A DNA stretch of 45,794 nucleotides from Clostridia bacterium. GTDB lineage: Bacteria > Bacillota > Clostridia > Oscillospirales > CAG-272. Location: positions 1 to 45,794 of the forward strand of contig JAFQKA010000010.1 of NCBI GenBank assembly GCA_017397175.1, written 5' to 3'. The notes under the pieces are model-generated. The model saw only the letters and a program-made list of their open reading frames with translations, ran no database searches and was not told the origin of the DNA. Of this stretch, positions 24,273-31,780 are shown piece by piece; position 1 is the first letter of the stretch, and each line of letters begins with the position of its first letter. Position numbers and translations under genes: made by a program.

Positions 24273-24611
24273 TTACGGGATCTCTTCGGCGTCGGGAAGC
24301 TCAAGGCAGGGAAGAACACGGGCGATGGTTTCGCCTTCCTCATTTTTATCTTCAAGAGCTTCTTCTTTCGTTTCTTTTGAATCCTCTTGTGATGTGACAG
24401 TGTCGTCAAGTGTGTCAAGATCCACCTCGGGCAGGGGCTTTGCACGCTTGGGAATACGTTTTTGGGGGTCATATGTGAATTTTCTGCAATGGTGAGTTCC
24501 CGTGACCACGCCGCGCTTTTCGCACAAAACGTGTTCACCGCCTGCCAGCGGTGTGGCGTGCTCGCAGTACGCGCAAACTCTGTCAAGCTCGTATTTTTCT
24601 TTTCTTCCCAT
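24273..24611 (-). CDS. Conserved hypothetical protein with N-terminal zinc-knuckle-like cysteines
   Basis: 112 residues, not recognised by name. Cys13 and Cys16 (CAYC), Cys30 and Cys42, with several histidines (HHC), could form a zinc site, and FTYDPQKRIPKR follows. The C-terminal half is very acidic and probably disordered (EDSKETKEEALEDKNEEGE). The layout (short Cys cluster then KFTYDPxKR) resembles small clostridial proteins of unknown function. It has its own promoter and terminator. Confidence 0.82.
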   Translation of the reverse strand: MGRKEKYELDRVCAYCEHATPLAGGEHVLCEKRGVVTGTHHCRKFTYDPQKRIPKRAKPLPEVDLDTLDDTVTSQEDSKETKEEALEDKNEEGETIARVLPCLELPDAEEIP

Positions 24612-24659
24612 AAAATGCTCCGCTCTGCCGTATTCGGCTGAAATCTTTTGCTTTTAATC

Positions 24660-24688
24660 ATTATACAACATTTTTTTGCAAAAATCAA
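24660..24688 (-). promoter_or_regulatory. Promoter of the Cys-rich protein gene
   Basis: TTGATT (24683-24688) and TATAAT (24660-24665) are separated by 17 nt on the minus strand. Confidence 0.78.
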
Positions 24689-24777
24689 CAGAAAAAATAA
24701 ATCGGAATAAAAAAAGCGGACAGAGCATATTATTCAGTGAATAAAAAGCCGCTGTGCGGCGGATTGGAGCGAAGAAG

Positions 24778-26334
24778 ATGAACAAAAATCCACTTGAATT
24801 TATGCTCACCCCCGAAAACGGCGAGGGCGTGGACGCAGAATACAGGAGTTGCTTTATGTCCCGCGACGTTATTACCGAGCTGTCCTCTGACTTCACCTTG
24901 CCCGATTATTATCCCGAGATCAGAAAGCTTTTGAGAATAGATACGAGCCTTTCGCCCTCAAACCGATATATCGGCGGCGGATCTGCGGAGTTTTCGGGGA
25001 AGGTGGATTATGAAATGATCTACGTGACATCCGATGGCACCGTGGCAAGCGCGCCCTTGGGGTGTGATTACGCCTTTGATGTTCCTGTGGTTCGTCCGGA
25101 GAACGCCCCCGACCCGTTTACCCCAGAGGTGATCGCGGACAGTCGGACAGAGAACGTTGTGGGAAGGGTCGTTTCGCAGAGAAAGGTGAGCGTAAAGTGC
25201 CGTTTGAGATCAAGGGTACGGGGCTACTGCCTGTCTGAATACGCGCCTCAGATCGACTGTGACGTGAAATGCGAGAAATTGCATGACGAGATCCTTTGCT
25301 CGGACAGCCGAAGATACATGAGCGAGGAGCAGACCCTTTCTGAGCAGATTCCCGTGGAAACAGAGCTTTTGACCCCCGTTTGCAGTCGATCGGAAGCGTA
25401 TATAAAGGATATATCGGCATCGGGAGGTCTTGTGAACGTTACGGGCGAAGCAAGGCTGAGATTTCTATGCACCGAGGAAGGACAGCCAAAGGAAATATGC
25501 GAGATCTTGCCGTTTTCCTGTGATATCGAGACTGATATTCATGGGGACAGCGCCGCGCAGGAGCTGTGGACTGCTTTTCCTTATGTGACCGATACGGACG
25601 TTACCTTGGAGGACGGAAATATCAGCGCGAAGATAACGCTTTCCCTCTGTGCCGATCTGCATCGCAACTCTCCATTGACGGTGTTGAAAGACATATACAG
25701 CACCGAGGGGACGGAAAAAATCGAAACTGCAGAACACAAGTACAATACCGTCATAGCCGCAGGAGGTGATACGGTAAGGTTCAGTCAGCCGCTTCGCCCG
25801 GGAAATCTGCAGTTGACCGAGGAGAGCCGGATTTTTGACACATACGGTGCTGCCGAAATTGACGAGTGTACATATGAGAACGGGAAGATATGCCTGACGG
25901 GTCATTGCCGTGCGGGCGCGGTGATTTTATCAGCGGGTGAATATTTTGTGACAGAGGAGAACGTTCCAATAACCCTGTCTGTAAGCGCAAAGAAGCCCGA
26001 AGGAAATCTGAGTTTGATCTGTCGGGAAAATGTGTACGGCACGGAATGTAAAATGGAAAACGGTACGGCAACTTTAGCCGGGAACATTTATCTTTCTTAC
26101 TGCGTACTCGACGAAAGAAGCGCGACGGTGGTGAAAAGTGCGGATTTTGAGCGGTCGCAGGAACATGAAAGCGGCATTACCGTTTGCTATCCCGCCGCAG
26201 GGCAGACCATGTGGGGAGTGGCAAAAAAGTACCGTGTGCCTCTTGAAGCAGTTGCCGCGGCAAACGATCTTCCAATGTCAGCCATGTCTGATCCTCTTCC
26301 CGAGAACGTAAAGTACGTTATCATCTGCAAATAA
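24778..26334 (+). CDS. SipL-like spore coat/morphogenesis protein (DUF3794 repeats + LysM)
   Basis: 518 residues from ATG 24778 (GGAG 8 nt upstream; the extended GTG frame is disfavoured). The N-terminal DUF3794/SPOCS domain includes LPDYYPEIRKLLRIDTSLSPS, and similar blocks recur (QIDCDVKCEKLHDEILCSDS and later). The C-terminus is a LysM-like domain (about residues 465-518: GQTMWGVAKKYRVPLEAVAAAN). Known SipL anchors the spore coat protein SpoIVA through its LysM domain in C. difficile. A short upstream stretch at 24735-24750, CATATTATTCAGTGAA, may be a mother-cell sigma -10 box. This supports a spore-forming ancestry, though DUF3794 proteins also occur in non-sporulating relatives. Confidence 0.88.
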   Translation: MNKNPLEFMLTPENGEGVDAEYRSCFMSRDVITELSSDFTLPDYYPEIRKLLRIDTSLSPSNRYIGGGSAEFSGKVDYEMIYVTSDGTVASAPLGCDYAFDVPVVRPENAPDPFTPEVIADSRTENVVGRVVSQRKVSVKCRLRSRVRGYCLSEYAPQIDCDVKCEKLHDEILCSDSRRYMSEEQTLSEQIPVETELLTPVCSRSEAYIKDISASGGLVNVTGEARLRFLCTEEGQPKEICEILPFSCDIETDIHGDSAAQELWTAFPYVTDTDVTLEDGNISAKITLSLCADLHRNSPLTVLKDIYSTEGTEKIETAEHKYNTVIAAGGDTVRFSQPLRPGNLQLTEESRIFDTYGAAEIDECTYENGKICLTGHCRAGAVILSAGEYFVTEENVPITLSVSAKKPEGNLSLICRENVYGTECKMENGTATLAGNIYLSYCVLDERSATVVKSADFERSQEHESGITVCYPAAGQTMWGVAKKYRVPLEAVAAANDLPMSAMSDPLPENVKYVIICK

Positions 26335-26365
26335 AATAAGGACGGCCTTGTGCCGTCCTTATTTT
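26333..26365. terminator. Bidirectional terminator, SipL-like gene / queT
   Basis: A 14-bp stem (AAAATAAGGACGGC with its complement, loop CTTGT) lies between the convergent genes. Confidence 0.94.
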
Positions 26366-26852
26366 ATTTGAAAAGCTTGTTTTTTACGGGCATCAAGGCA
26401 AACAGCAATGCCGTGCCGATAAGCGTGCATGAGACGATCTCGCTCAAGGCTATTCCCGAAGCTATCACCACCCAGCCCTCGCTGTATCCGTAGCAATAAG
26501 AAAGGATAGGAGGAATGATAATGGTGTTCGACAGAACGGGAGGAATGGATGCAAACCATTTTCCTGTTTTAAAATTTCGCAGAAGATATGTTCCCGCGGC
26601 GCCAAGCAGCGTTGCCAGACTTCCGAAGATTATATCGGGAATCGCACCGCCCAAAATGAGGTTTGAAATGAGACAGCCCACGAAAAGTCCGGGGACGGCG
26701 GCGGATGTAAAATAGGGGAGCACGCACAGAGCCTCCGACAATCGAACGGGGGTTGAAAGCAACCCTATGACGCTTGAAATAAGCGTCAGGATTACGTAGA
26801 GTGTGCCGATCATGGCACCTTGACACAGAAACAGTACCTTGTTGTTTTTCAT
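26364..26852 (-). CDS. queT: QueT-family queuosine precursor (preQ1/preQ0) transporter
   Basis: 162 residues, about six hydrophobic segments, the S-component of an ECF transporter. Family features include VRLSEALCVLPYFTSAAVPG and LFVGCLISNLILGGAIPDIIFG. It should import preQ1 or preQ0 for tRNA queuosine, which fits the preQ1-like leader immediately upstream. It is third in an operon after an esterase and a membrane protein. The energising module is elsewhere. Confidence 0.93.
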   Translation of the reverse strand: MKNNKVLFLCQGAMIGTLYVILTLISSVIGLLSTPVRLSEALCVLPYFTSAAVPGLFVGCLISNLILGGAIPDIIFGSLATLLGAAGTYLLRNFKTGKWFASIPPVLSNTIIIPPILSYCYGYSEGWVVIASGIALSEIVSCTLIGTALLFALMPVKNKLFK

Positions 26853-26857
26853 TTGAT

Positions 26858-26905
26858 TTTCTCCTTTAGTTTTGTTTTGGGTGAGGAAGGTCTCGAACTC
26901 ACCGT
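26858..26905 (-). promoter_or_regulatory. preQ1-I riboswitch controlling queT
   Basis: The minus-strand leader folds as P1 stem GGTGAG (26898-26903) with CTCACC (26880-26885), loop TTCGAGACCTTC, and an A-rich tail ending in AAAACTAAAGGAG that contains the Shine-Dalgarno sequence. This matches preQ1 class I aptamers (compare the B. subtilis queC leader: stem-loop, A-rich tail, CUAAGG). The tail would form an H-type pseudoknot with the loop, hiding the ribosome site when preQ1 binds. It lies between two genes, so translational control of queT alone is expected. Confidence 0.85.
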
Positions 26906-26913
26906 CGGGAAAA

Positions 26914-27378
26914 TTAAGGCTTCCCGTTACCTTTTTTCAGAGTTTTGATAAGCGGAACTATGGCGGTCGCCGTCATACAGCCCGTCAGTACAAAGCAGAA
27001 GGCAGGCAGCGCAATGCTGTTTGTGATGACACGTGACCAACCGAAGAAGGGAAATATCTCAAACATGATCGCAAAGGCAAGCCCGGTGCTCAGCTTGAGC
27101 GAGGGGAAGATGGACATGATGAGCATGAGCAGATACAAAAGTGCCGTTATACCCAAATATATCGCAGAAAACCATTGAAGTGTTTTCCGATTTTTGGCGT
27201 TTGCCCACAGAATCAATCCTACCCACGCAATAGAATAGAGGACCGAAAAAACGAAATTTCCGTTTCTGACAGCTTCTTCTCCGATAGAAAGTATAAGAGA
27301 GAAAAAGGACGCGATGATAACCAACGCTAACAGAACGGATACTGCCAAAACGCGCAAGAAATAGTTCTTTTTCATCAT
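26914..27378 (-). CDS. Small integral membrane protein, four TM segments
   Basis: 154 residues from ATG 27378 (or 27375; tandem ATG). Hydrophobic segments run at roughly 8-28 (VLAVSVLLALVIIASFFSLI), 42-58, 70-90 and 105-145, with short charged loops. I recognise no family. Its start overlaps the stop of the upstream esterase gene and its ribosome site is weak, so it relies on translational coupling. The preQ1 riboswitch begins right after its stop. Confidence 0.78.
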   Translation of the reverse strand: MMKKNYFLRVLAVSVLLALVIIASFFSLILSIGEEAVRNGNFVFSVLYSIAWVGLILWANAKNRKTLQWFSAIYLGITALLYLLMLIMSIFPSLKLSTGLAFAIMFEIFPFFGWSRVITNSIALPAFCFVLTGCMTATAIVPLIKTLKKGNGKP

Positions 27379-28211
27379 TTTATTTTCTCGTCGTACATGA
27401 ATCGAATGGCTTTTTCCATCCAATCCTTTGCTTCGTATCCCTCGCCGTATGTGCAATCTGTGCCCATGTGGTCCGCAAGACCGATGCCGTGAGGACCGTG
27501 GGGATACATATAAAATTCGCAGGGGATCTTGTGCTTTATATACTCTGCCGCAAAATAGAGGGGATTGAGAGGATTCACCGCTTTATCCTCGGCGGTGATC
27601 CACAGGAAAGCGGGCGAAGATTCGTTGTCCACGTGCTTTTCGAGACAGGTCTGATCAAGCTCGGCTTGCGTCAGCTCCTCATACGTTTTGCAGAACAGAT
27701 TTCCGAAGCTGCCCTTGTGTCCGGTTTCGGGGTCGTTTGAAATTACGGGATAGCAGGGAAGGATCTTGTCGGGACGGTACGCGCGGCGGTCGCCTTCAAG
27801 ATATCCGTCAAGACAGCTTTCGTTCCAAAGTACACCCGTGGATGCGCAAAGATGTCCTCCGGCAGAAAAACCGAGTGTAGCAATATTGTTCGGGTCGATT
27901 CCGAATTCTTCTGCGTGGTCACGAACGTATTTAACGGCGGTCAGCGCCTCGCAAAGAGCCTGGGGAAAAACCGCGCCGTCGGGCTTGACGGAATATTTTA
28001 GAACGAAAGCGCAGACGCCCTGTGCCGCCAATCTGAGCGCGATAGGCTCGCCCTCGTGGTTTGCAAGTCCTACGTAGCCGCCGCCGGGAAGAACTATGAC
28101 CGCGGGACGGCGGTCCTTATAGGCCGAGATCTCTCGTGGATTTACGGGAATGTAACCGTAAAAGGGAACGGAAAAGCCGTTCAGCTCGATTTTTTCTTCA
28201 AAATATCTCAT
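27375..28211 (-). CDS. Alpha/beta hydrolase (acetylxylan-esterase/BD-FAE-like)
   Basis: 278 residues without a signal peptide. The oxyanion segment LPGGGYVGLA (42-51), nucleophile Ser116 in GFSAGGH, an Asp in LWITAEDKAVN and His in HGPHGIGLAD form a complete catalytic set. FCFS-like loops resemble bifunctional feruloyl/acetyl-xylan esterases of gut bacteria. It would remove acyl groups from imported xylo-oligosaccharides; substrate is inference. First gene of the esterase-membrane protein-queT operon, with AAAGGAGC ribosome site. Confidence 0.9.
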   Translation of the reverse strand: MRYFEEKIELNGFSVPFYGYIPVNPREISAYKDRRPAVIVLPGGGYVGLANHEGEPIALRLAAQGVCAFVLKYSVKPDGAVFPQALCEALTAVKYVRDHAEEFGIDPNNIATLGFSAGGHLCASTGVLWNESCLDGYLEGDRRAYRPDKILPCYPVISNDPETGHKGSFGNLFCKTYEELTQAELDQTCLEKHVDNESSPAFLWITAEDKAVNPLNPLYFAAEYIKHKIPCEFYMYPHGPHGIGLADHMGTDCTYGEGYEAKDWMEKAIRFMYDEKIK

Positions 28212-28262
28212 TTTGCTGCTCCTTTTTCTTTAATGACAGATAAGCCCATAGGACTACAACCA

Positions 28263-28291
28263 ATTATATAACTCTTTGCCCTCAAAGTCAA
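28263..28291 (-). promoter_or_regulatory. Promoter of the esterase-queT operon
   Basis: TTGACT (28286-28291) and TATAAT (28263-28268) are separated by 17 nt on the minus strand. Confidence 0.9.
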
Positions 28292-28322
28292 TAAATAAAA
28301 TGCAAAAAAATGCCAAAAACTA

Positions 28323-28351
28323 TTGCAATAGAAAAATAAATAAGATATAAT
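28323..28351 (+). promoter_or_regulatory. Promoter of the thuA-glnA unit
   Basis: TTGCAA (28323-28328) and TATAAT (28346-28351) are separated by 17 nt, 53 nt upstream of the start. Confidence 0.8.
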
Positions 28352-28403
28352 ATCTTTAAATGGGCGGTAGCCTGAATTTTGTTTGATTTTTGAGGAGACT
28401 ATT

Positions 28404-29150
28404 ATGGCGGACAAGATAAGAGTCACGTTCTGGCACGAATGCAGACACGAAAAAACGAATCCCAAGGTCACAGAGATCTATCCCGGCGGTATTCACGCGT
28501 TTATCTGTAATTTTTTGAATGAAGAAGTCGATATAGAGGCGAAGTTTGTCGCTCTTGACGATCCCGATCAGGGGCTTCCCGATCAGGTTCTCAACAACAC
28601 GGACGTTCTTATCTGGTGGGGACATTTGGCTCACGGAGAGGTTCAGGATGAGTTGGTCGAGAGGGTATTCAGAAGGGTTGTGAACGGCGGTATGGGTTTT
28701 TTGGCACTTCATTCCGCGCACCATTCCAAGCCTTTCAAGCGTATTCTCGGCTCTACGGGTAACCTTACCTGGGGCAGAAATCAGCGCGAGATAATCTGGA
28801 ACATGAATCCCGCTCACCCCATTCTTGCAGGTATTCCCGATCACTTCCTTATTGAAAACGAGGAGCTTTACGCGGAGCCTTTCTATATCCCTCAGCCCGA
28901 CGAGCTTCTGCTGTGCGGTTGGTATGAGGACGGTCACGTGTTTAGAAGCGGTGCTTGCTATCACAAGGGCGCGGGCAAGCTGGTATATCTCCAGCCCGGT
29001 CATGAGACCTGCCGTTCTTTCCATAACCCTTATGTTCAGCGTCTTATAAAGAATGCAGTTCACTATCTTAAGCCCAATGAGTTTGGCTATACGGTAGACG
29101 AGGGCTGCATCCACGTCACAGAGCCTATCGTAAACGAGTTTAACAAATAA
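28404..29150 (+). CDS. ThuA-like domain protein
   Basis: 248 residues from ATG 28404 (GAGGAG upstream). Family features of ThuA/trehalose utilisation-like class I glutamine amidotransferase folds: VTFWHECRHEK, the strand YPGGIHAFICNFL, DVLIWWGHLAHG, GMGFLALHSAHHSKPF and YLQPGHETCRSFHNP. The Cys nucleophile of glutamine amidotransferases is replaced by His/Ser in the HSAHH elbow, as usual in this family. The function is unknown; ThuA proteins act in sugar metabolism. It is 22 nt upstream of glnA, with no terminator between. Confidence 0.88.
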   Translation: MADKIRVTFWHECRHEKTNPKVTEIYPGGIHAFICNFLNEEVDIEAKFVALDDPDQGLPDQVLNNTDVLIWWGHLAHGEVQDELVERVFRRVVNGGMGFLALHSAHHSKPFKRILGSTGNLTWGRNQREIIWNMNPAHPILAGIPDHFLIENEELYAEPFYIPQPDELLLCGWYEDGHVFRSGACYHKGAGKLVYLQPGHETCRSFHNPYVQRLIKNAVHYLKPNEFGYTVDEGCIHVTEPIVNEFNK

Positions 29151-29172
29151 TTAAAGAAGAGGTAGAAACAAA

Positions 29173-30597
29173 ATGGCAAAAAGTGTAAAGGACATTCTTG
29201 CTCTTATCAAGGAGCACGATATAAAAATGATCGACTTCAAGATGGTCGACATTAACGGTCAGTACCGTCACGTAACCATTCCTGCACAGAACTTCTCCGA
29301 GGACACCATGAAGAGCGGTATCGGATTTGACGCTTCAAACTACGGCTATGCTGTTGTTGAAAAGAGCGACATGGTGTTTATTCCCGACCCCGACACGGCT
29401 GTGATCGATCCCTTCTGCGAGATCCCCACGCTGTCCATGACGGGTAACGCAATGATAATCGATAACCCCGAAAACAGACCTCTGGCGCAGTACCCCAGAA
29501 ACATTATCCGTGCCGCTGTTGACTATATGAAAGCAAGCGGAATTGCAGATGAAATGTTCATTCTCCCCGAGTTTGAGTTCTATCTTTTTGACGAGGTTAA
29601 CTGGGGTGTTGAGGGCAACTATATCGGCGCGTCCGTTGACGCAAAGCAGTCCTACTGGAACAGTGCCGTTGAGGGCAAGGGAGTTATTGTTCCCAAGCAG
29701 AAGAACTACCACATCGCAAAGCCTTTCGATGTTTCCTACGAGTGCCGTAGTGAAATGTGCATGAGAATGGCTGAGATGGGCATCAAGATCAACTATCATC
29801 ACCCCGAAGTCGCAGCCTCCGGTCAGTTTGAGATCGAGCCTCAGCTGGGCGAGGTGGTTGATATGGCTGACGCAACCATGATGATAAAGTATATCATTCA
29901 CAATACGGCGCTCAAGTACGGCAAGACGGCGACCTTTATGCCCAAGCCTATCTACGGCGAGGCAGGCTCGGGTATGCACGTTCATATGCTTCTCAAGAAG
30001 GACGGTCAGCCCGTGTTCTCGGACGATAACGGATATTCCCATCTGAGCAAGACGGCACACTACTTTATGGGTGGTCTGCTCAAGCACATCGCGTCGCTGT
30101 GCGCTCTCACAAATCCCAGTACAAACTCTTTCAAGCGTTTGGTGCCCGGATTTGAGGCTCCCGTAACTGTCGGATATGCGACTTCCAACAGAAGCGCGGT
30201 TATCCGTATTCCCGCATACGCAAAGAGCCCCGACAAGCGCCGCTTTGAGCTCCGAAATCCCGATGCTACCTGTAATCCCTATTTCTGCTATGCGGCGATC
30301 CTCATGGCAGGTCTTGACGGCGTGAAGAATAAGATAGATCCTCACGAAAACGGTTGGGGACCCTACGATATGAACCTTTATAACCTCCCCGAGGAGGAGA
30401 AGGCAAAGCTCAAGGGACTGCCCACGTCTCTGGACGAGGCTCTCAATGCTCTTGAAGCAGACCACGCTTACCTGACCGAGGCGGGTGTATTCCCAGAGGA
30501 GCTTATTGCGAACTTTATCAAGTCCAAGCGTGCAGAGTGCCGCCAGCTGGCAGCAATCCCTCACCCCGCTGAGTTCGATAAGTACTACAATCTTTGA
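29173..30597 (+). CDS. glnA: Glutamine synthetase, type I
   Basis: 474 residues. Active-site signatures are DGSSY-equivalent GFDASNYGYA (51-60), PEFEFYLFD, the KPIYGEAGSGMHVHMLL stretch, NPSTNSFKRLVPGFEAP and RIPAYAKSPDKRRFELRNPDATCNPY. It makes glutamine from glutamate, ammonia and ATP. The segment NLYNLPEEE with Tyr403 corresponds to the adenylylated tyrosine of E. coli type I-beta enzyme (NLYDLPPEE), rather than the I-alpha form of B. subtilis. No glnR or nitrogen regulator is adjacent. The AGAGG ribosome site is close to the ATG. Confidence 0.96.
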   Translation: MAKSVKDILALIKEHDIKMIDFKMVDINGQYRHVTIPAQNFSEDTMKSGIGFDASNYGYAVVEKSDMVFIPDPDTAVIDPFCEIPTLSMTGNAMIIDNPENRPLAQYPRNIIRAAVDYMKASGIADEMFILPEFEFYLFDEVNWGVEGNYIGASVDAKQSYWNSAVEGKGVIVPKQKNYHIAKPFDVSYECRSEMCMRMAEMGIKINYHHPEVAASGQFEIEPQLGEVVDMADATMMIKYIIHNTALKYGKTATFMPKPIYGEAGSGMHVHMLLKKDGQPVFSDDNGYSHLSKTAHYFMGGLLKHIASLCALTNPSTNSFKRLVPGFEAPVTVGYATSNRSAVIRIPAYAKSPDKRRFELRNPDATCNPYFCYAAILMAGLDGVKNKIDPHENGWGPYDMNLYNLPEEEKAKLKGLPTSLDEALNALEADHAYLTEAGVFPEELIANFIKSKRAECRQLAAIPHPAEFDKYYNL

Positions 30598-30604
30598 TAA
30601 AGCA

Positions 30605-30636
30605 AAACGGCAGTCCCATAGGACTGCCGTTTCTTA
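30605..30636 (+). terminator. Terminator of glnA
   Basis: AAACGGCAGTCC-cata-GGACTGCCGTTT followed by CTT forms a 12-bp stem. Confidence 0.9.
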
Positions 30637-30666
30637 AAAAACACATTTTTTGTCGGTAAAAGCACA

Positions 30667-30695
30667 TTGATTTGACGATCTTGCTGTGTTACAAT
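30667..30695 (+). promoter_or_regulatory. Promoter of the SemiSWEET-like/DUF4886 pair
   Basis: TTGATT (30667-30672) and TACAAT (30690-30695) are separated by 17 nt. A second arrangement, TTGACG-17-TATACA, is offset by 5 nt. Confidence 0.72.
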
Positions 30696-30724
30696 ATACA
30701 GAGTATAAAAAGGGGGAATGAAAA

Positions 30725-31015
30725 ATGTCTGAAATATTTGAGATCGCCATGGTATGTCTCTTCGGTGCGTCCTGGCCTATAAACGTTGCAAAATCCTATA
30801 AGGTAAGAACGGCAAAGGGCAAGAGCGTTATGTTTTTGCTGTTCATTTGGGTTGGTTATATTTGCGGAATTACCGCAAAATTGACGGCAGACAGCTTCAA
30901 ATGGTACGTTCTCATGTTCTACGTTATCAACCTTATCATGGTCTCTGTTGATATTTTGCTTTACATACGCAACAAGAGACTTGATGCGGCTCTCGAGAGG
31001 GGAGAAGAAAAATGA
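30725..31015 (+). CDS. Small three-TM membrane protein, possibly SemiSWEET-like
   Basis: 96 residues with three hydrophobic segments. The segment WPINVAKSYKVRTAKGKSVMF followed by an aromatic TM resembles the PQ-loop region of SemiSWEETs, in which a short TM-proline motif and the KSxxx(S)xxF pattern recur. Bacterial SemiSWEETs form dimers that move sugars. The match is suggestive only. GGGGGA precedes the start, and it overlaps the next gene by 4 nt. Confidence 0.75.
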   Translation: MSEIFEIAMVCLFGASWPINVAKSYKVRTAKGKSVMFLLFIWVGYICGITAKLTADSFKWYVLMFYVINLIMVSVDILLYIRNKRLDAALERGEEK

Positions 31016-31743
31016 AGATTTTAGCTATCGGTAACAGTTTTTCGGAGGATGCGACGAAATATTTGCATCAGATCGCAAAAGGGTCTGAATTTGACCTTAC
31101 TGCGGTAAATTTGTTTATCGGCGGCTGTTCTCTTGAGAGACACATGGAGACTATAAACGAGGGTCAGCGAGTTCACCACCGCCAGGTCAACGGCATATTC
31201 CCGGGAGAGTTTTGCTCAATAAAAGAAGGACTTTTGTCGGGCGAGTGGGACGTGGTAACGATCCAGCAGGTGAGCCATAAGTCGGGACTTGAGGAGACCT
31301 ACGAGCCATACGGCAGTCAGCTTCTTGAGTATGTCACAAAGTACGCGCCCAACGCCAAGGTCTATTTCCATAGAACCTGGGCGTATGAGATCGACAGTAT
31401 GCACGGTCAGTTTCCCAATTACGATTGCGACCAGCAGAAGATGTACGACATGATAATCTCGGCGACAGATAAGTTCTGCGCGAATCATAATCTTCCGATC
31501 ATCAAGGCGGGAGACGTTATTCAGGCTTTGCGTAAGACCCCGGAATTTGACTACGCAAAGGGTGGCGAGAGTCTTTGCCGTGACGGATTCCATATGAATC
31601 TTATTTACGGCAGATATGCAGTTGCGGCCACATGGTTTGAGACCCTGACGGGCAAGAGCATTTTTGATTCGACTTTCGTTCCCGAGGGAGCGGACGAAGA
31701 AAAGATTGAGGTTATCAAAAAGATCGTTCACAGCATGGTTTAA
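31012..31743 (+). CDS. DUF4886 protein (SGNH-hydrolase-like)
   Basis: 243 residues, no signal peptide. Opens MKILAIGNSFSEDATKYLHQ, with Ser9 in the GNSFS block as candidate nucleophile, NLFIGGCSLERH and later CRDGFHMNLIYGRYA, in which Asp and His match the C-terminal DxxH of SGNH hydrolases. This is the pattern of DUF4886 proteins, often found with carbohydrate genes and suggested to be esterases. The substrate is unknown. It is translationally coupled with the upstream membrane protein. Confidence 0.87.
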   Translation: MKILAIGNSFSEDATKYLHQIAKGSEFDLTAVNLFIGGCSLERHMETINEGQRVHHRQVNGIFPGEFCSIKEGLLSGEWDVVTIQQVSHKSGLEETYEPYGSQLLEYVTKYAPNAKVYFHRTWAYEIDSMHGQFPNYDCDQQKMYDMIISATDKFCANHNLPIIKAGDVIQALRKTPEFDYAKGGESLCRDGFHMNLIYGRYAVAATWFETLTGKSIFDSTFVPEGADEEKIEVIKKIVHSMV

Positions 31744-31744
31744 T

Positions 31745-31780
31745 AAAAAAGACAGACACCGTCGGTGTCTGTCTTTTTTT
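31745..31780. terminator. Bidirectional terminator, DUF4886 gene / hflX
   Basis: A perfect stem with AAAAGACAGACACC paired with its complement and loop GTC is flanked by A- and T-runs between the convergent genes. Confidence 0.95.

Noticed and set aside
29335-30564. 409-residue minus-strand frame
   Set aside because: Antisense to glnA with no promoter or ribosome site.
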